Positions 35,741-48,257 are shown, counted from the stretch's first letter. The stretch is 64,000 nt of DNA from Bubalus kerabau (GCF_029407905.1 NC_073643.1:29044001-29108000); one strand, 5' to 3'. Notes: generated by a model from the letters alone, not told the origin. Numbers and translations are program-made.

Positions 35741-37783
35741 CAGTTCAGTTCAGTTTAGTCACTGAGTCGTGTCAACTCTTAGCAACCACGTGGACTACAG
35801 CATGCCAGACCTCCCTGTCCATCACAAAATCCTGGAGTTTACTTGAACTCATGTCCATTGAGTCATTGATGTCATCCAACCATCTCATCCTCTGTCATCC
35901 CCTTTACTCCAGCCTCCAATCTTTCCCAGCATCAGGGTCTTTTCAAATGAGTCAGCTCTTCACATCAGGTGGCCAAAGTATTTGAATTTCAGCTTCAGCA
36001 TCAGTCCTTTCAATGAATATTCAGGACTTATTTCCATTAGAATGGACTGATTGGATCTCCTTGCTGTCCAAGGGACTCTCAAGAGTCTTCTCCAGCACCA
36101 CAGTTCAAAAGCATCCATTCTTCCACGCTCAGCTTTCTTTATAGTCTATCTCTCACATCCATACATGACTACTGGAAAAAACATAGCTTTGACTAGACAG
36201 ACAATTTTTGGCAAAATAATGTCTCTGCTTTTTAATATGCTGTCTAGGTTGGTAATAGATTTTCTTCCAAGGCGGAAGCATCTTTTAATTTCATGGCTGA
36301 AGTCACCATCTGCAGTGATTTTTGGAGCCCCCCAAAATAAAATCTGTCACCATTTCTATTGTTTCCCCATCTATTTGCCATGAAGTAATGGGACCAGATG
36401 CCACGATCTTAGTTTTCTAAATGCTGAGTTGTAAGCCAAATTTTTCACTCTCCTCTTTCACTTTCATCAAGAGGCTCTTCAGGTCTTCGCTTTCTGTTGT
36501 AAGGGTGGTTTCATCTGTGTCTCTGAGGTTACTGATATTTCTCCTGGCAATCTTGATTCCAGCTTGTGCTTCATCCACCCTGGCATCTCTCATGATGTAC
36601 TCTGCATATAACTTAAATAAGCAGGGTGACAATACACAGCCTTGACATACTCCTTTCAAATTTGGAACTTGTCTGTTGTTCCATGTCCAGTTCTAACTGT
36701 TGCTTCTTGACTGCATATGGATTTCTCAGGAGGCAGGTCAGGTGGTCTGGTATTCCCATCTCTTTCAGAGTTTTCCACAGTTTGTTGTGGTCCACATAGT
36801 CAAAGGTATTAGCATAGTCAATAAAGCATGAGTAGATGTTTTTCTGAAACTCTCTTGCTTTTTCCATGATGCAACCAATGTTGGAAATTTGACCTCTGGT
36901 TCCTCTGTCTTTTCTGAACCCAGTTGAACATCTGGAAGTTCACAGTTCACATACTGCTGAAGCCTGGCTTGGAGAATTTTTACTTTACCTGCTAGTGTGT
37001 GAGATGAGTGCAATTGTGCGGTAGTTTGAGCATTCTTTGGCATTGCCTTTCTTTGGGATTGGAATGAAAACTGACCTTTTCCAGTCCTGTGGCCACTGCT
37101 GAGTTTTCCAGATTTGCTGGCATATTGCATGTGGCACTTTGACAGCATCATCTTTTAGGATTTGAAATAGCTCAACTGGAATTCCATAACCTCCACTAGC
37201 TTTGTTCGTAGTGATGCTTCCTAACCCCCACTTGACTTCACATTCCAGGATGTCTGGCTCTAGGTCAATGATCACACCATCGTGATTATCTGGGACATGA
37301 AGATCTTTTTTGTACAGTTCTTCTGTGTATTCTTGCCACCTCTTAGTATCTTTTGCTTCTGTTAGGTCCTTACCACTTCTGTCCTTTATTGTGCCCATCT
37401 TTGCATGAAATATTCCCTTGGTATCTCTAAATTTCTTGAAAAGGTCTCTAGTCTTTCCATTCTATTGTTTTCCTCTATTTCTTTGCATTGATCGCTGAGG
37501 AAGGCTTTCTTATCTCTCCTTGCTATTCTTTGGAACTCTGCATTCAACTGGGTATATCTTTCCTTTTCTCCTTTGCCTTTCACTTCTCTTCTCAGCTATG
37601 TAAGGCCTCCTCAGACAACCATTTTGCTTTTTTGCATTTCTTTTTCTTGGGGATGGTCTTGATCACTACCTCCTGTACAGTGTCACAAACCTCCTTCCAT
37701 AGTTCTTCAGGCACTCTTGTCTATCAGATCTAATCCTTTGAATCTATTTGTCATTTCCACTGTATAATCATAAGGGTTATATC
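35741..37783 (-). mobile_element. BovB (RTE-type) LINE, 5'-truncated
   Basis: About 2 kb of BovB with its 3' tail (cagttcagttcag...) at the left. The - strand encodes decayed reverse transcriptase in several frames (36417-37583), for example LFKLYAEYIMRDARVDEAQAG and KRSVFIPIPKKGNAKECSNY. Several frameshifts are present, and the catalytic motif that should read YADD is altered to DTDE (LRDTDETTL). The endonuclease region is absent. It is inactive. Confidence 0.88.
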
Positions 37784-37794
37784 CCATATAATCA

Positions 37795-38060
37795 TAGCCC
37801 CATGGACTATACAGTCTATGGAATTCTCCAGGCCAGAATATTGGAGTGGGTAGCCTTTCCCTTCTCCAGTGGATCTTCCCAACCTGGGGATCGAACCCAG
37901 GTCTCCAACATTGCAGGCAGATTCTTTACCAGTTGAGCCACAAGGGAAGTCCAAGAATACTGGAGTGGGTAGCCTATCCTTTCTCCACCGGATCATCCTG
38001 ATCCATAAATCCAGCACTGCAGGTGGATTCTTTACCTACTGAGCTATCAGGGAAGCCCAA
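37795..38060 (-). mobile_element. Dimeric Bov-tA SINE at the 5' side of BovB
   Basis: Reverse unit starting at gccccatggactatacagtc, fused to a second head (gaatactggagtgggtagcc ... gagctatcagggaagccc). Its 3' part is truncated where it meets BovB. Confidence 0.82.
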
Positions 38061-38077
38061 AAAATGGAAAAAAAAAA

Positions 38078-38287
38078 TTGCTCAGTCATGTAATACTCTT
38101 TGCTATCCCTTGGACTGTAGCCTACCAGGCACCTCCTGGAGCATGCAAAATCCTTGGCATTTTTCAGGCAAGAGTACTGAAGTGGGTTGCCATTTCCTTC
38201 TCCAGGGGATCTTGCCAACCAGGGGATTGAACCCAGGTCTCCCACATTGTGGGCAGACGCTTTACCGTCTGAGCCACCAAGGGAAGC
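38078..38287 (-). mobile_element. Bov-tA SINE at the outer edge of the BovB composite
   Basis: Reverse copy from ttgctcagtcatgtaatact to gagccaccaagggaagc. Its tRNA-like 5' end abuts the right copy of the 11-bp duplication that also borders the BovB 3' end. Confidence 0.85.
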
Positions 38288-39696
38288 CAGAGCTGCTTAG
38301 GCTACTGCTTCATAGCTCTGTCAGACTGGGCTAGCATAGCTCAAGTATCAAAAATTCCCACACCTCAGACGCTTTAAACTTACAAGAGTTTCTTTCCCAC
38401 TCATACTACATATCCATCACTGGTGTGGCTCAGATCCAGTCTATTCCGTCTTCATTGCAGGACCCAGACTAGAGGAGCAGCCGCTCTCCAGGTCGTGCTG
38501 GTCTCATGGCAGAGGGAAAATGATGGACCATGCTCTTCAGTGCCTCCTAAAGGGGTCATTCCACATTTGCTTTCCTTCCCCTGCCTGAAGAAAGCCATAT
38601 GACAAAGCCTGATGTCTGTGAGATGCCAGTGAGAAGGGGACGCATGTTTTCCTAAGGGCAGGGGACCACAAGTACTGTAGCCAAGCTGCTTGTCAGTGAC
38701 AGAGAGGCAGGGGAGCTTGATCTTCTCACAGAGGGTGAGGAACAGAGGATTGCAGAGACTTTGAATAATAATACAGTCTACCCAAAATCATTTTTAGACA
38801 CTGATAATCAATCCTACCAGCCAATAATAAGGATCATTAAAAATGTTTCTGGAGGAGCTAAGAATAAATTGCAGGTATCAAGAGATGCCTAGGGATCCCT
38901 GAGTTGCTCTTTCATCTGCCTATACTGCCTGCACCTTGTCCTTCATATCCTGTCCTTCAGCATCTTCAACCTCAAGCCTTTATAGATATAATAAGTTAAT
39001 TTATTCCATCCAGATGAATTACTTACATAAATATGTCAATTAAATATCCCCAAGACATATAAAAATTACCCCAAATGACTCTTGATTTAGAAAGAAGAAT
39101 GATAACCTCAAATGCCTTCAATGGACAGGCAGGTTTAACTAAGCAATGGGGGGTGAGTGGGCCAATCTCTTCTTCCTTCATCCCTTTCTATCCATCACTG
39201 TAGGACCAGTGTTTCTCATCGTCTGGTTTTGCAAAAGAAACCAGAAGTCTAGAACTTAAACAAAACTTCCCAAATTTAAATGTTGGCACCTACCCCAAAT
39301 TAAAATACAGTATTTGGATTAGACAAAAAATATCTGTTAGCTGGGTCTGGCTTTTGGGAACTTTCAGGTGGCGGTGTCTGATTTGAAGCTTTATAGTTTC
39401 AGATGTTTCTCTGTCTTGTGTTTTTAACTTCAGCAATAGCTCTGCCGGCCGTTTTCCTTCTTTTGCAGTTGAGACGCTGTGGCTTCTATCGGGTCAGGGG
39501 AGTAGACTCAGTACAGCTGACTTGTGAATGGCCAAGTGCATCTAGTAAGCCTGAAGTGTATTCGGTAGATCTTGTCTGTGATGTTTCAGGCTTGCTGTTT
39601 GTTGGTGCACAAAGGTAGATTCTTAGCGAAGTGGCAGCACATCAAGCTCGTAATCTGAAGGTTCTGAGCTCATGTCTGAGAGAAGGCATAGTGTTA

Positions 39697-39908
39697 GGAC
39701 TTCCCAGGTGGCTCAGTGGTAAAGAATCTGCCTGCAAAGCAGGAGACCCAATTTCGATACCTGGGTCAGGAAGACCCCCTGGAGGAGGCATGGCAACCCA
39801 CTCCAGTATTATTGCCGGGAGAATTCCGTGAACAGAGGAGCCTGGCAGGCTACAGTCCATGGGGTCCCAAGGAGTTGGACATGACGGAGTGACTAACACT
39901 TTCACTTA
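39697..39908 (+). mobile_element. Bov-tA SINE
   Basis: Forward copy from acttcccaggtggctcagtg to gactaacactttcactt. Confidence 0.85.
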
Positions 39909-40010
39909 AAGGTAAATAGTTTTGATAGTTTGTGGAAGGAAAGGGTTAATATTTGAAGTTTGACCTTAGTAAGCTAGAAAAGAAGAGCAGTTAAGGCTTA
40001 ATACAAGGTA

Positions 40011-40235
40011 CATGCATGCTTAGTCACTTCAGTAGTGCCCAACCCTTTGCCACCCTCTAGACTGTAGCCTGCCAGACTCCTCTGGCCATGGGATTCTCCA
40101 GGCAAGAATACTGGAGTAGGTTGCCATGCCTTCCTCCAGGGGAGCTTCCTGACCCAGGGATTGGACTCAGGGATCAAACCCATGTCTCCTGCATTACAGG
40201 CGGATTCTTTACCACTGAACCATCACAGAATCCCC
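40011..40235 (-). mobile_element. Bov-tA SINE
   Basis: Flanked by taatacaaggta (39999-40010) and taatacagggta (40236-40247), one mismatch. Confidence 0.85.
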
Positions 40236-40463
40236 TAATACAGGGTAACTAAAGATTACTAAGGGTGGAAGTCGAAAGTAGGGATGAAGATAACTAAAGA
40301 GAAGTTTGGATCATACAATAATCAAACTTTGTTCATAATTTGCTTAATGTTTTACAATCTCCAGTCATTGAATGATTCTTGCAAGATTTTAGTCACATAC
40401 TCAAACAACCTGATTATTATTTCCCTAATTTATTTACTGTAATACTCAAATATATTTATTTTA

Positions 40464-41520
40464 TTATTTTATTTTTTGTTGTTGGAGAAGACTCTTTTTT
40501 GTTGTTATTTTATTTATTTTTTTAATTTTATTTTATTTTTTAACTTTACAATATTGTATTCGTTTTGCCATATATCAAAATGAATCCACCACAGGTATAC
40601 ATGTGTTCCCCATCCTGAACCCTCCTCCCTTCCCGTACCATCCCTCTGGGTCGTCCCAGTGCACCAGCCCCAAGCATCCAGTATCATGCATCGAACCTGG
40701 ACTGGCGACTCGTTTCATATATGATATTATACATGTTTCAATGCCATTCTCCCAAATCTTCCCACCCTCTCCCTCTCCCACCGAGTCCAAAAGACTGTTC
40801 TATACATCAGTGTCTCTTTTGCTGTCTCGCATACAGAGTTATCATTACCATCTTTCTAAATTCCATATATATGCGTTAGTATACTGTATTGGTGTTTTTC
40901 TTTCTGGCTTACTTCACTCTGTGTAATAGGCTTCAGCTTCATCCACCTCATTAGAACTGATTAAAATGTATTCTTTTTAGTGGCTGAGTAATACTCCATT
41001 GTGTATATGTACCATAGCTTTCTTATCCATTCATCTGCTGATGGACATATAGGTTGCTTCCATGTCCTGGCTATTATAAACAGTGCTGCGATGAACATTG
41101 GGGTACACGTGTCTCTTTCCCTTCTGGTTTCCTCAGTGTGTATGCCCAGCAGTGGGATTGCTGGATCATAAGGCAGTTCTATTTCCAGTTTTTTAAGGAA
41201 TCTACACACTGTTCTCCATAGTGGCTGTACTAGTTTGCATTCCCACCAACAGTGTAAGAGGGTTCCCTTTTCTCCACACCCTCTCCAGCATTTATTGCTT
41301 GTAGACTTTTGGATCGCAGCCATTCTGACTGGCATGAAATGAAGTACCTCATAGTGGTTTTGATTTGCATTTCTCTGATAATGAGTGATGTTGAGCATCT
41401 TTTCATGTGTTTGTTAGCCATCTGTGTGTCTTCTTTGGAGAAATGTCTGTTTAGTTCTTTGGCCCATTTTTTGATTGGGTCATTTATTTTTCTGGAATTG
41501 AGCTGTAGGAGTTGCTTGTA
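40464..41520 (-). mobile_element. L1 retrotransposon with perfect 16-bp target-site duplication
   Basis: The same L1 family as at the window start. The ORF2 C-terminus is open on the - strand over most of 41398-40961 ([19 protein letters not shown]). The insertion is bounded by identical 16-mers aaatatatttatttta at 40448-40463 and 41521-41536, and the oligo-A end (T-rich on +) is at the left as expected. It is 5'-truncated and immobile by itself. Confidence 0.9.
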
Positions 41521-42329
41521 AAATATATTTATTTTAAAAGGCTTTGTATCATTGTTATTTACAGAACATGATTAATATTCTCTCCATTACAAAGTGGTAG
41601 TCCTAAATTTTTTTTTCTATAAAAATGAAAGCAAATCAGTTATTTAAAGAGAGAAAAGTTTAACAGTTAAAACTACAGTGAATAGCAAAAAGAAACATAA
41701 TCATTTGCCAGAAATGTGTCCATGAAAATAAGTTTTGCAATGAGTGAGTCAGAGTGTTAATGATTGTTATTAGTAGAGTGATATTCTGTTCTTGATTGCT
41801 CAATTTGAGATGAATTATTTGTAGTAAATATATCCTTAGGTCAGAGTTAATTTGAATTATGACTGTGTGTTTTGGGGTGTTTACCAGACATCTGTGTGCA
41901 ACTGAAAACATCTGAGTTATTTGTTTGAATAATGCCCTTTGTTCTGTGTCATTATTTAGATCATAGTTTAATCTATGTGTTGTATTTAAAGTAGATTGCC
42001 ACTGATGTGCCAATTTCAGCGTCATCAAAAAGAATCATATTTATGAATAATTGCATCCAACTAAGAGTTGGATGTAGTAGGTTGTTTTTTTTTTCCCCCC
42101 CTAATGTGAATATAGGCAAATATTTGCAATTAAAATGTTATCCACGTAAATCATCTTAGTGGTACAAGTACTGATCTCTGGGAACCACTAACGTGGTTCA
42201 TGGTTAGAAGTCAGACAATATCTTTACCTCTGTTCTCACTGTACTTAGGAGAATCTCTGACACAGAGCAAATGCTTATTGAGTATGTAGTGACTGAAAGG
42301 GATTTCCAGATAGAAACCTTTTCTGCAAG

Positions 42330-42920
42330 GCCTGTGTCATTCATCCGGTCTGCCATGCCTTCCTTCTTATCCCACCACTCATATGACCGCCATCATCATG
42401 GCCTGTTCACAGATTCCAGTTCTGCCCCTTCCCTCCAGCTCCACTACCATCACTTGCACTTGGACCTTTATTGCCTTTTACACAAAGTGCTACAGTGTAT
42501 TCCCTACGGAGCTTCCACCAAGGTTTTCCTCCTTCTCCCTCTGCCCCGCAAAAGATCTATGAGCACACACCTATTGGTTCCACAAATCTGATCCTTCTTC
42601 AGCCTTCTGCCAATTGCCTACAAAGCAATATTCCTTTTCTAGTTCCTTTGACCTTCTAGACCCTTTAGAATATGGTTCCTACCTGCTTCTCCAACTGCCT
42701 TTGCTCTGATCCCTTCCCCTCATCCTTACCTGTATTGTCAGGACTCAGCTCCCCATGGCACCGTGTTAGTTCTTGGCCTCTGCACCCTGGCCTGTGTCAT
42801 TCCTTTGCCTTGGATACCCCCTGCCACGCCCGGCCCAACCCCTGCATGTGCAACTCTTATCATCTTTCAAAATCCACTTGAGATGTTGGCACCTCCTTAT
42901 CTGCTTTTTCCCTTAACACT
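42330..42920 (+). mobile_element. L2 relic
   Basis: ctggcctgtgtcattccttt, ccttggataccccctgccac and atctttcaaaatccacttga match the middle of the L2 3' region in sense orientation. Confidence 0.6.
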
Positions 42921-43531
42921 TAGAACTATGTTAGTTAACAAATCATTTAAGTATTTAATTAACGCACCAATTGTTTCACTGTTTTTTTCTTATTTTTTCT
43001 TTCTGTTATGTTTCTTGTCTTCTTAGCCTCAACATGAACAGCTATATTCAAACTCTCAAGCTGATGGTCAGCTTTAATGTCCCAGTTTGGTCTTTGTGAA
43101 ATTTATAGCATTTATTGGGTTGTGTCTTGGAGGACTATAAAAACCATGGAGCTAGAAAATACATTCTAAATCCTGTTGTGTCATATTTGAGAACACTGTC
43201 CAGCCATATGTTGTCCTGCTGATACCATAGTGAATTGTAACTGTTATTTTTTTCCTGATTCTTTCCTCAATTCATTATCTTACTTTATCATTGCATGAAC
43301 CATTCCTTAGGGACACGTGGGGAATAGATCAAACTTATTTTCTAATAACACTACAAAAGTTTTTTTCTTAATCCTTGTGTTTTATTTCTTGCCTTAAAAT
43401 GGCAGTCAGTTACATATAAAATCTGAAGTTGACATCTACCTTTGGCAAGATACTGGATTCGTGAATAAAAACTATGGACATATGGACAAATCATTTGTCA
43501 ACTCTTTCAAGAGTTAAAGTCACAGATAGTT

Positions 43532-43805
43532 GCTGCTGCTGCTGCTAAGTCACCTCAGTCGTGTCCAACTCTGTGCAACCCCATAGGGGCAGCCCACCAG
43601 GCTCCCCCGTCCCTGGGATTCTCCAGGCAAGAACACTGGAGTGGGTTGCCATTTCCTTCTCCAATGCATGAAAGTGAAAAGTGAATGTGAAGTCTCTCAG
43701 TCGTGTCCAACCCTCAGTGACCCCATGGACTGCAGCCACCAGGCTCCTCCTTCCATGGGATTTTCCAGGCAAGAGTACTGGAGTGGGGTGCCGTTGCCTT
43801 CTCCA
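43532..43805 (-). mobile_element. BovA2 SINE (dimer) with 11-bp target-site duplication
   Basis: Starts with a CTG-repeat tail and contains both units joined by gaaagtgaaaagtgaatgtg. Flanked by cacagatagtt at 43521-43531 and 43806-43816. Confidence 0.9.
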
Positions 43806-44039
43806 CACAGATAGTTAGCACAATGTAATAGGGGAGGCATAGACTTTGGAATTAACGAGAGCTTGTTTGAATCCACATGGTATCTCTTACCAGTTGTGCA
43901 TCTTAGCAAGTTCTTTGCTTTTAATTTTTGTGATAAAAATACACATGACATAAAATTTCCATCTTACTTGTTTTTAAATGTATACTTCCTTAGTGTTAGG
44001 CTTGGTTGCTGTGTAGCTGATCTCCAGAACTCTTTTTAC

Positions 44040-44400
44040 CTTATTAAAGAGAAAATCTGTACCTATTAAACATCTCCTATTCTCCTCTCCTTCACCCCTG
44101 GCAACCACAATTCTACATTATGCCTTTATGGATTAACTACTCCAGCTGCCTTGTATATGTGGATTCACATACAGAATTTGTCTTCTTGTGACTGGTTTAT
44201 TTCATAATTTCCTCAAGGCTCATCCATATTGTAACATGTGTCAGGATTTCCTTCCTGTTTAGGGCTAAATAGTATTCCACTATATAGATAAGCCTCATTT
44301 TGATTACTCATTCATCTGTTGATGGACACTTAGGTTGTTCAACCTTTTGTCTACTGGGGATGATGCTGCTATCAACATGAATGTAGAATCTGTTTTTATA
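44040..44400 (-). mobile_element. Old L1 relic
   Basis: Resembles the 3' region of old mammalian L1s in reverse (gtattccactatatagata, gttgatggacacttaggttg). Diverged; the limits are approximate. Confidence 0.5.
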
Positions 44401-44741
44401 AACTCTCTGGGTCCAGGGTACCCATGTACAGAAAATGGGCATTATTATAATGCAATATAATGAGAATTGAATAAATTATAAAAAAGTATATTCTACCATT
44501 CCTAACATAGTTTAGGTTTTAATAAACATTAGTTGCTAACAGTAATAGAATTTTAAATGAGAAGAGAAAGTTTGTCTGGTCAAGGATTTTCCAGATGCTA
44601 TTCTTACCAGTAGTGATAAGAGATAATTTTAAAATAGCTTATAAATATCTTTTATATTTTAATAATTCTTGATTTATTAAATAGAATACCATAGGAATGT
44701 AAGTAGCATAACAGTCATGATTATGTGACTATTAGTGTTTA

Positions 44742-45924
44742 GGAAAAGGCTAAACTGTGTGGATCACCACAAACTGTGGAAAATTCTGAATGAGATGGGA
44801 ATATCAGACCACCTGACCTGCCTCTTGAGAAACCTGTATGCAGGTCAGAAAGCAACAGTTAGAACTGGACATGGAACAACAGACTGGTTTCACATAGGGA
44901 CAGGAGTTTGTCAAGGCTGTATCTTGTTACTCTGCTTATTTAATTTATATGCAGAGAAGGAAATGGCAACCCACTCCAGTGTTCTTGCCTGGAGAATCCC
45001 AGGGACAGGGGATCCTGGTGGGCTGCCATCTATGGGGTCGCACAGAGTTGGACACTACTGCAGCGACTTAGCAGCAGCAGCAGCAAAGTACATCATGAGA
45101 ATCGCTGGGCTGGATGAAGCACAAACTGGAATCAAGATTGCCGGGAGAAATATCAACAACCTCAGATATGCAGATGACACCACCCTTATGGCGGTGGTGA
45201 AAGCAAAGAACAACTAACGAGCCTCTTGATGAAAGTGAAAGAGGGCTTACAGCTCAACATTCAAAAAACTAAGATCATGGCATCCGGTCCCATCACTTCA
45301 TGGCAAATAGGTGGGGAAACAGTGGAAATAGTGGCAGACTTTATTTGAGGGGCTCAAAATCACTGCAGATGGTTACTGCAGCCATGAAATTAAAAGACGC
45401 TTACTCCTTGGAAGAAAAGTTGTGACCAACCTAGATGGCATATTAAAAAGCAGAGAGATTACTGTGCCAACAAAGGTCCATCTAGTCAAGGCTATGGTTT
45501 TTCCATTAGTCATGTACTGATGTGAGAGTTGGACTATAAAGAAGGCTGAGCACCAAAGAATTGATTCTTTTGAAGTGTGGTGTTGGAGAAGACTCTTTAG
45601 AGTCCCTTGGACTGCAAGGAGATCCAACCAGTCCATTCTAAAGGAAATAAGTCCTGAATATTCATTGGAAGGACTGATGCTGAAGTGGAAACTCCAATAC
45701 TTTGGCCACCTGCTGTGAAGAACTGACTCATTTGAAAAGACCCTGATGCTGGGAAAGATTGAAGGTGGGAGGAGAAGGGGACAACAGAGGATGAGGTGGT
45801 TGGATGGCATCACCCACTCAATGGACATGAGTTTGTGATGGACAGGGAGGCCTGCCTTGCTGCAGTCCATAGGGTCACAAAGAGTGGGAAACGACTGAGC
45901 GACTGAACTAAACTGAACTGAAGG
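44742..45924 (+). mobile_element. BovB LINE, 5'-truncated, interrupted by a BovA2 SINE
   Basis: The + strand encodes reverse-transcriptase fragments (LWKILNEMGISDHLTCLLRN, then after the SINE NNLRYADDTTLM with an intact YADD motif). A SINE at about 44953-45082 interrupts the frame. Near-matching 10-mers flank the element: ttagtgttta at 44732-44741 and ttaatgttta at 45925-45934. The 3' tail is gactgaactaaactgaactg. Confidence 0.85.
44953..45082 (+). mobile_element. BovA2-type SINE nested in BovB
   Basis: aaggaaatggcaacccactc to a cagcagcagcagca tail, interrupting the BovB reverse transcriptase. The BovB target can be recognised on both sides (gcagag and gcaaag before tacatc). Confidence 0.85.
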
Positions 45925-46972
45925 TTAATGTTTATGTGTTTTTTTGTTCAATCAAGTTCATTTTTTAAAAAATGATGGAAATGGAACATGACTATCTGAT
46001 GCTTAGAAGCACCAATGTGGAAAATGAGTAATTAGACCAGCATGAAGCTTTTATTTTCCCCCCTTTCCCATTTCCTGTTTTGTTGTTGTTATTTTCTTTT
46101 CTTTTTGTCCATTAAAAAAGTATTGAGTTTAGGATGCACTCATTCAGCTCTTCTGTTGATATTCTGGGACTCATACAAAATAAGACTGAATGCTAAACAT
46201 GAAGTCACTTCTTCTGCAAGACTAGTGTTGGAATAAATCACTCCAAAATAAATTCCACCAAAATCACTCAAGTTTTCTATACTCGGCAAGCACACATCTC
46301 TTGACAGGACACATCATGATGTAGTATATTATCTGAACTGCATCAAATGGAGCCTGTCCTTTTCTGGTGCTGCTAGGCCATGGAATCACAGACTTTGGTA
46401 ACTGTTCTCACAACAGTGCATTCATAACATTTGGATGGAGCCCCCAGAACATAGTCATTAGGAACCCTAGGCAACTGCCATTATGTATGTTTTGTTATAT
46501 AAGCTTTGCAACTTGAATGCTCTGAGCTGACCTGAACTCCTTGTGAATATCAGATCACAAATTTTAAATGCAATGTGTAATAGTATGAAAGAACAGACAG
46601 TAAGCCAAAGAATCTGCAGGGAATAGTCTTGTTTAGCATCATTAGTCACCTCAGTGTATCTGTGCAGTCTTCCCATGTGTAAGTCCAGCCACCTCTCCTT
46701 CATGGAGTGAGTCAGCGATATCTAGAAATGTCTCAGCATGGCCAATCTTTTATATCATTTTCCCGTAACAAATTCAGTTAACCAAGTTACATTTTGTGGC
46801 TAAATCTACAAGTACAATGTATTTCAGCACCATTTTGGGCAATTGTGATGTTGTTGCCAAATGGATAATATTATGTTTGCTGTTTTGTAATTAAGAAACT
46901 GACTTTTCAGTGCCCTATGTTGCTCTTGACAAATGCTACCAAACCCCCCTCCCCCTGCATCTAGTGTTCATG

Positions 46973-47256
46973 CTGCTGCTGCTGCTGCTGCTGCTAAGTC
47001 ACTTCAGTCGTGTCTGACTCTATGCGACCCCATAGACGGCAGCCCACCAGGCTCCCCCATCCCTGGGATTCTCCAGGCAAGAACACTGGAGTGGGGTGCC
47101 CTTTCCTTCTCCAATGCATGCAAGGGAAAGGTGAAAGTGACATCGCTCAGTCATGTCCAACCCTTAGCGACCCCATGGACTGCGGCCCACCAGGCTCCTC
47201 CATCCATGGAATTTTCCAGGCAAGAGTACTGGAGTGGGGCGCCATTGCCTTCTCCG
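46973..47256 (-). mobile_element. BovA2 SINE (dimer) with 12-bp target-site duplication and long CTG tail
   Basis: Flanked by ctagtgttcatg at 46961-46972 and 47257-47268. The tail has eight TGC/CTG units (46971-46995). Confidence 0.9.
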
Positions 47257-47715
47257 CTAGTGTTCATGAGAGGAAACTAAATTATAAATCCACGTTTTTA
47301 AACCTCAGAGAGTTTCATTAATTATGTAATGGAATTCTCATTAACGTTTTAGTGTTTTGCCTTATTTTTCTCAAAAATTGATTTAAACTTGGAAAACGAA
47401 GACTAAAATATAGACTGTTTGCTGCAATTTTTCATGTGTGTAGCTATTACTTCATGGGAATAAATCTAAGTAATCTTTATTTTTGATTGCCTCCCATTTT
47501 GCTCGTCTCATCATACATGGCTGGCTTAAAAATCATCTGCACTTCATTTCCTACAACTTTAATCTGCTCAGTTGGCAGTTTCTCTCAGCCTCTGGATGTA
47601 TGAAACAGGGCACACTGCCTGCCTTTCCTGGCCTATCAACAGGCGACCCTCTAGTGGTGGATAAAAGAATTTCTTTATCTCCAGTATCAACAGGTTTTCC
47701 AAGACATCACTGTGG

Positions 47716-47911
47716 TGATGGTGGTTTAGTTGCTAAGTTGTCTGCGACTTTCCGCGACCCCATGGACTATGTAGCCCACCAGGCTCTTCTGTCCATGGGG
47801 TTCTCCAGCAGTGGGTTGCCATTTCCTTCTCCAGGGGATCTTCCCAACCCAGGAATCAAACCCATGTCTCCTGCTTGCAGATGGATTCTTTACTGCTGAG
47901 CCACCAGGGAA
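47716..47911 (-). mobile_element. Bov-tA SINE
   Basis: Reverse copy from gatggtggtttagttgctaa to gagccaccagggaag, with small deletions. Confidence 0.8.
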
Positions 47912-48144
47912 GAAATGCCCTAAAGTGTATCATGAATATGCTAAAATGAATTGTCTCACAGTGTTCTGGAAATGACTTTGTAAAAGGAAATTTAGCTATT
48001 CTGTTATTTTTTCTGATTCTGCCTATGCACTGAGTTACCAAAGAGATTCTGCCTTACTTCTGCCGCCTCCTTTATCCATGTGTTGTATGTAAAATATCAC
48101 TCCATGCTCAAATCTATTTTGCTTTTCTCATTCTGCATTTCAAG

Positions 48145-48257
48145 CTCCCAGTCAGCCACCAGGAAATGTTGTTTGGAATGCTACAGACACGAAAGTGTTG
48201 CTTAATTGGGAACAAGTGAAAGCCATGGAGAATGAATCAGAAGTAACAGGATATAAA
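48145..48257 (+). CDS. CNTN3: CNTN3 exon: first half of FN3 domain 4
   Basis: It completes a Pro codon, giving [20 protein letters not shown] and then [18 protein letters not shown]. It has two sequons (N-A-T and N-E-S) and the B-strand Trp of FN3-4. The acceptor is catttcaag|CT and the donor AAA|GTAAGT (near consensus), phase 0. Confidence 0.93.

Larger units (their letters stand above)
27503..48144 (+). other. Large CNTN3 intron between FN3-3 and FN3-4 exons (20.6 kb)
   Basis: The largest intron here. It contains an L1 tail (27596-27682), L2 blocks (31720-32530, 42330-42920), a BovB-SINE composite (35741-38287), an L1 with target-site duplication (40464-41520), a BovB on + (44742-45924) and many SINEs. 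Stretches with nothing recognised: 27700-28790, 29000-29800, 30750-31360, 32540-33390, 33610-34200, 35230-35730, 38300-39690, 41540-42330, 42930-43520, 45940-46960, 47270-47715. Confidence 0.8.

Noticed and set aside
42271..42881. Overlapping + strand frames of up to 106 codons
   Set aside because: They lie in the L2 relic, whose pyrimidine-rich sense strand has few stops.
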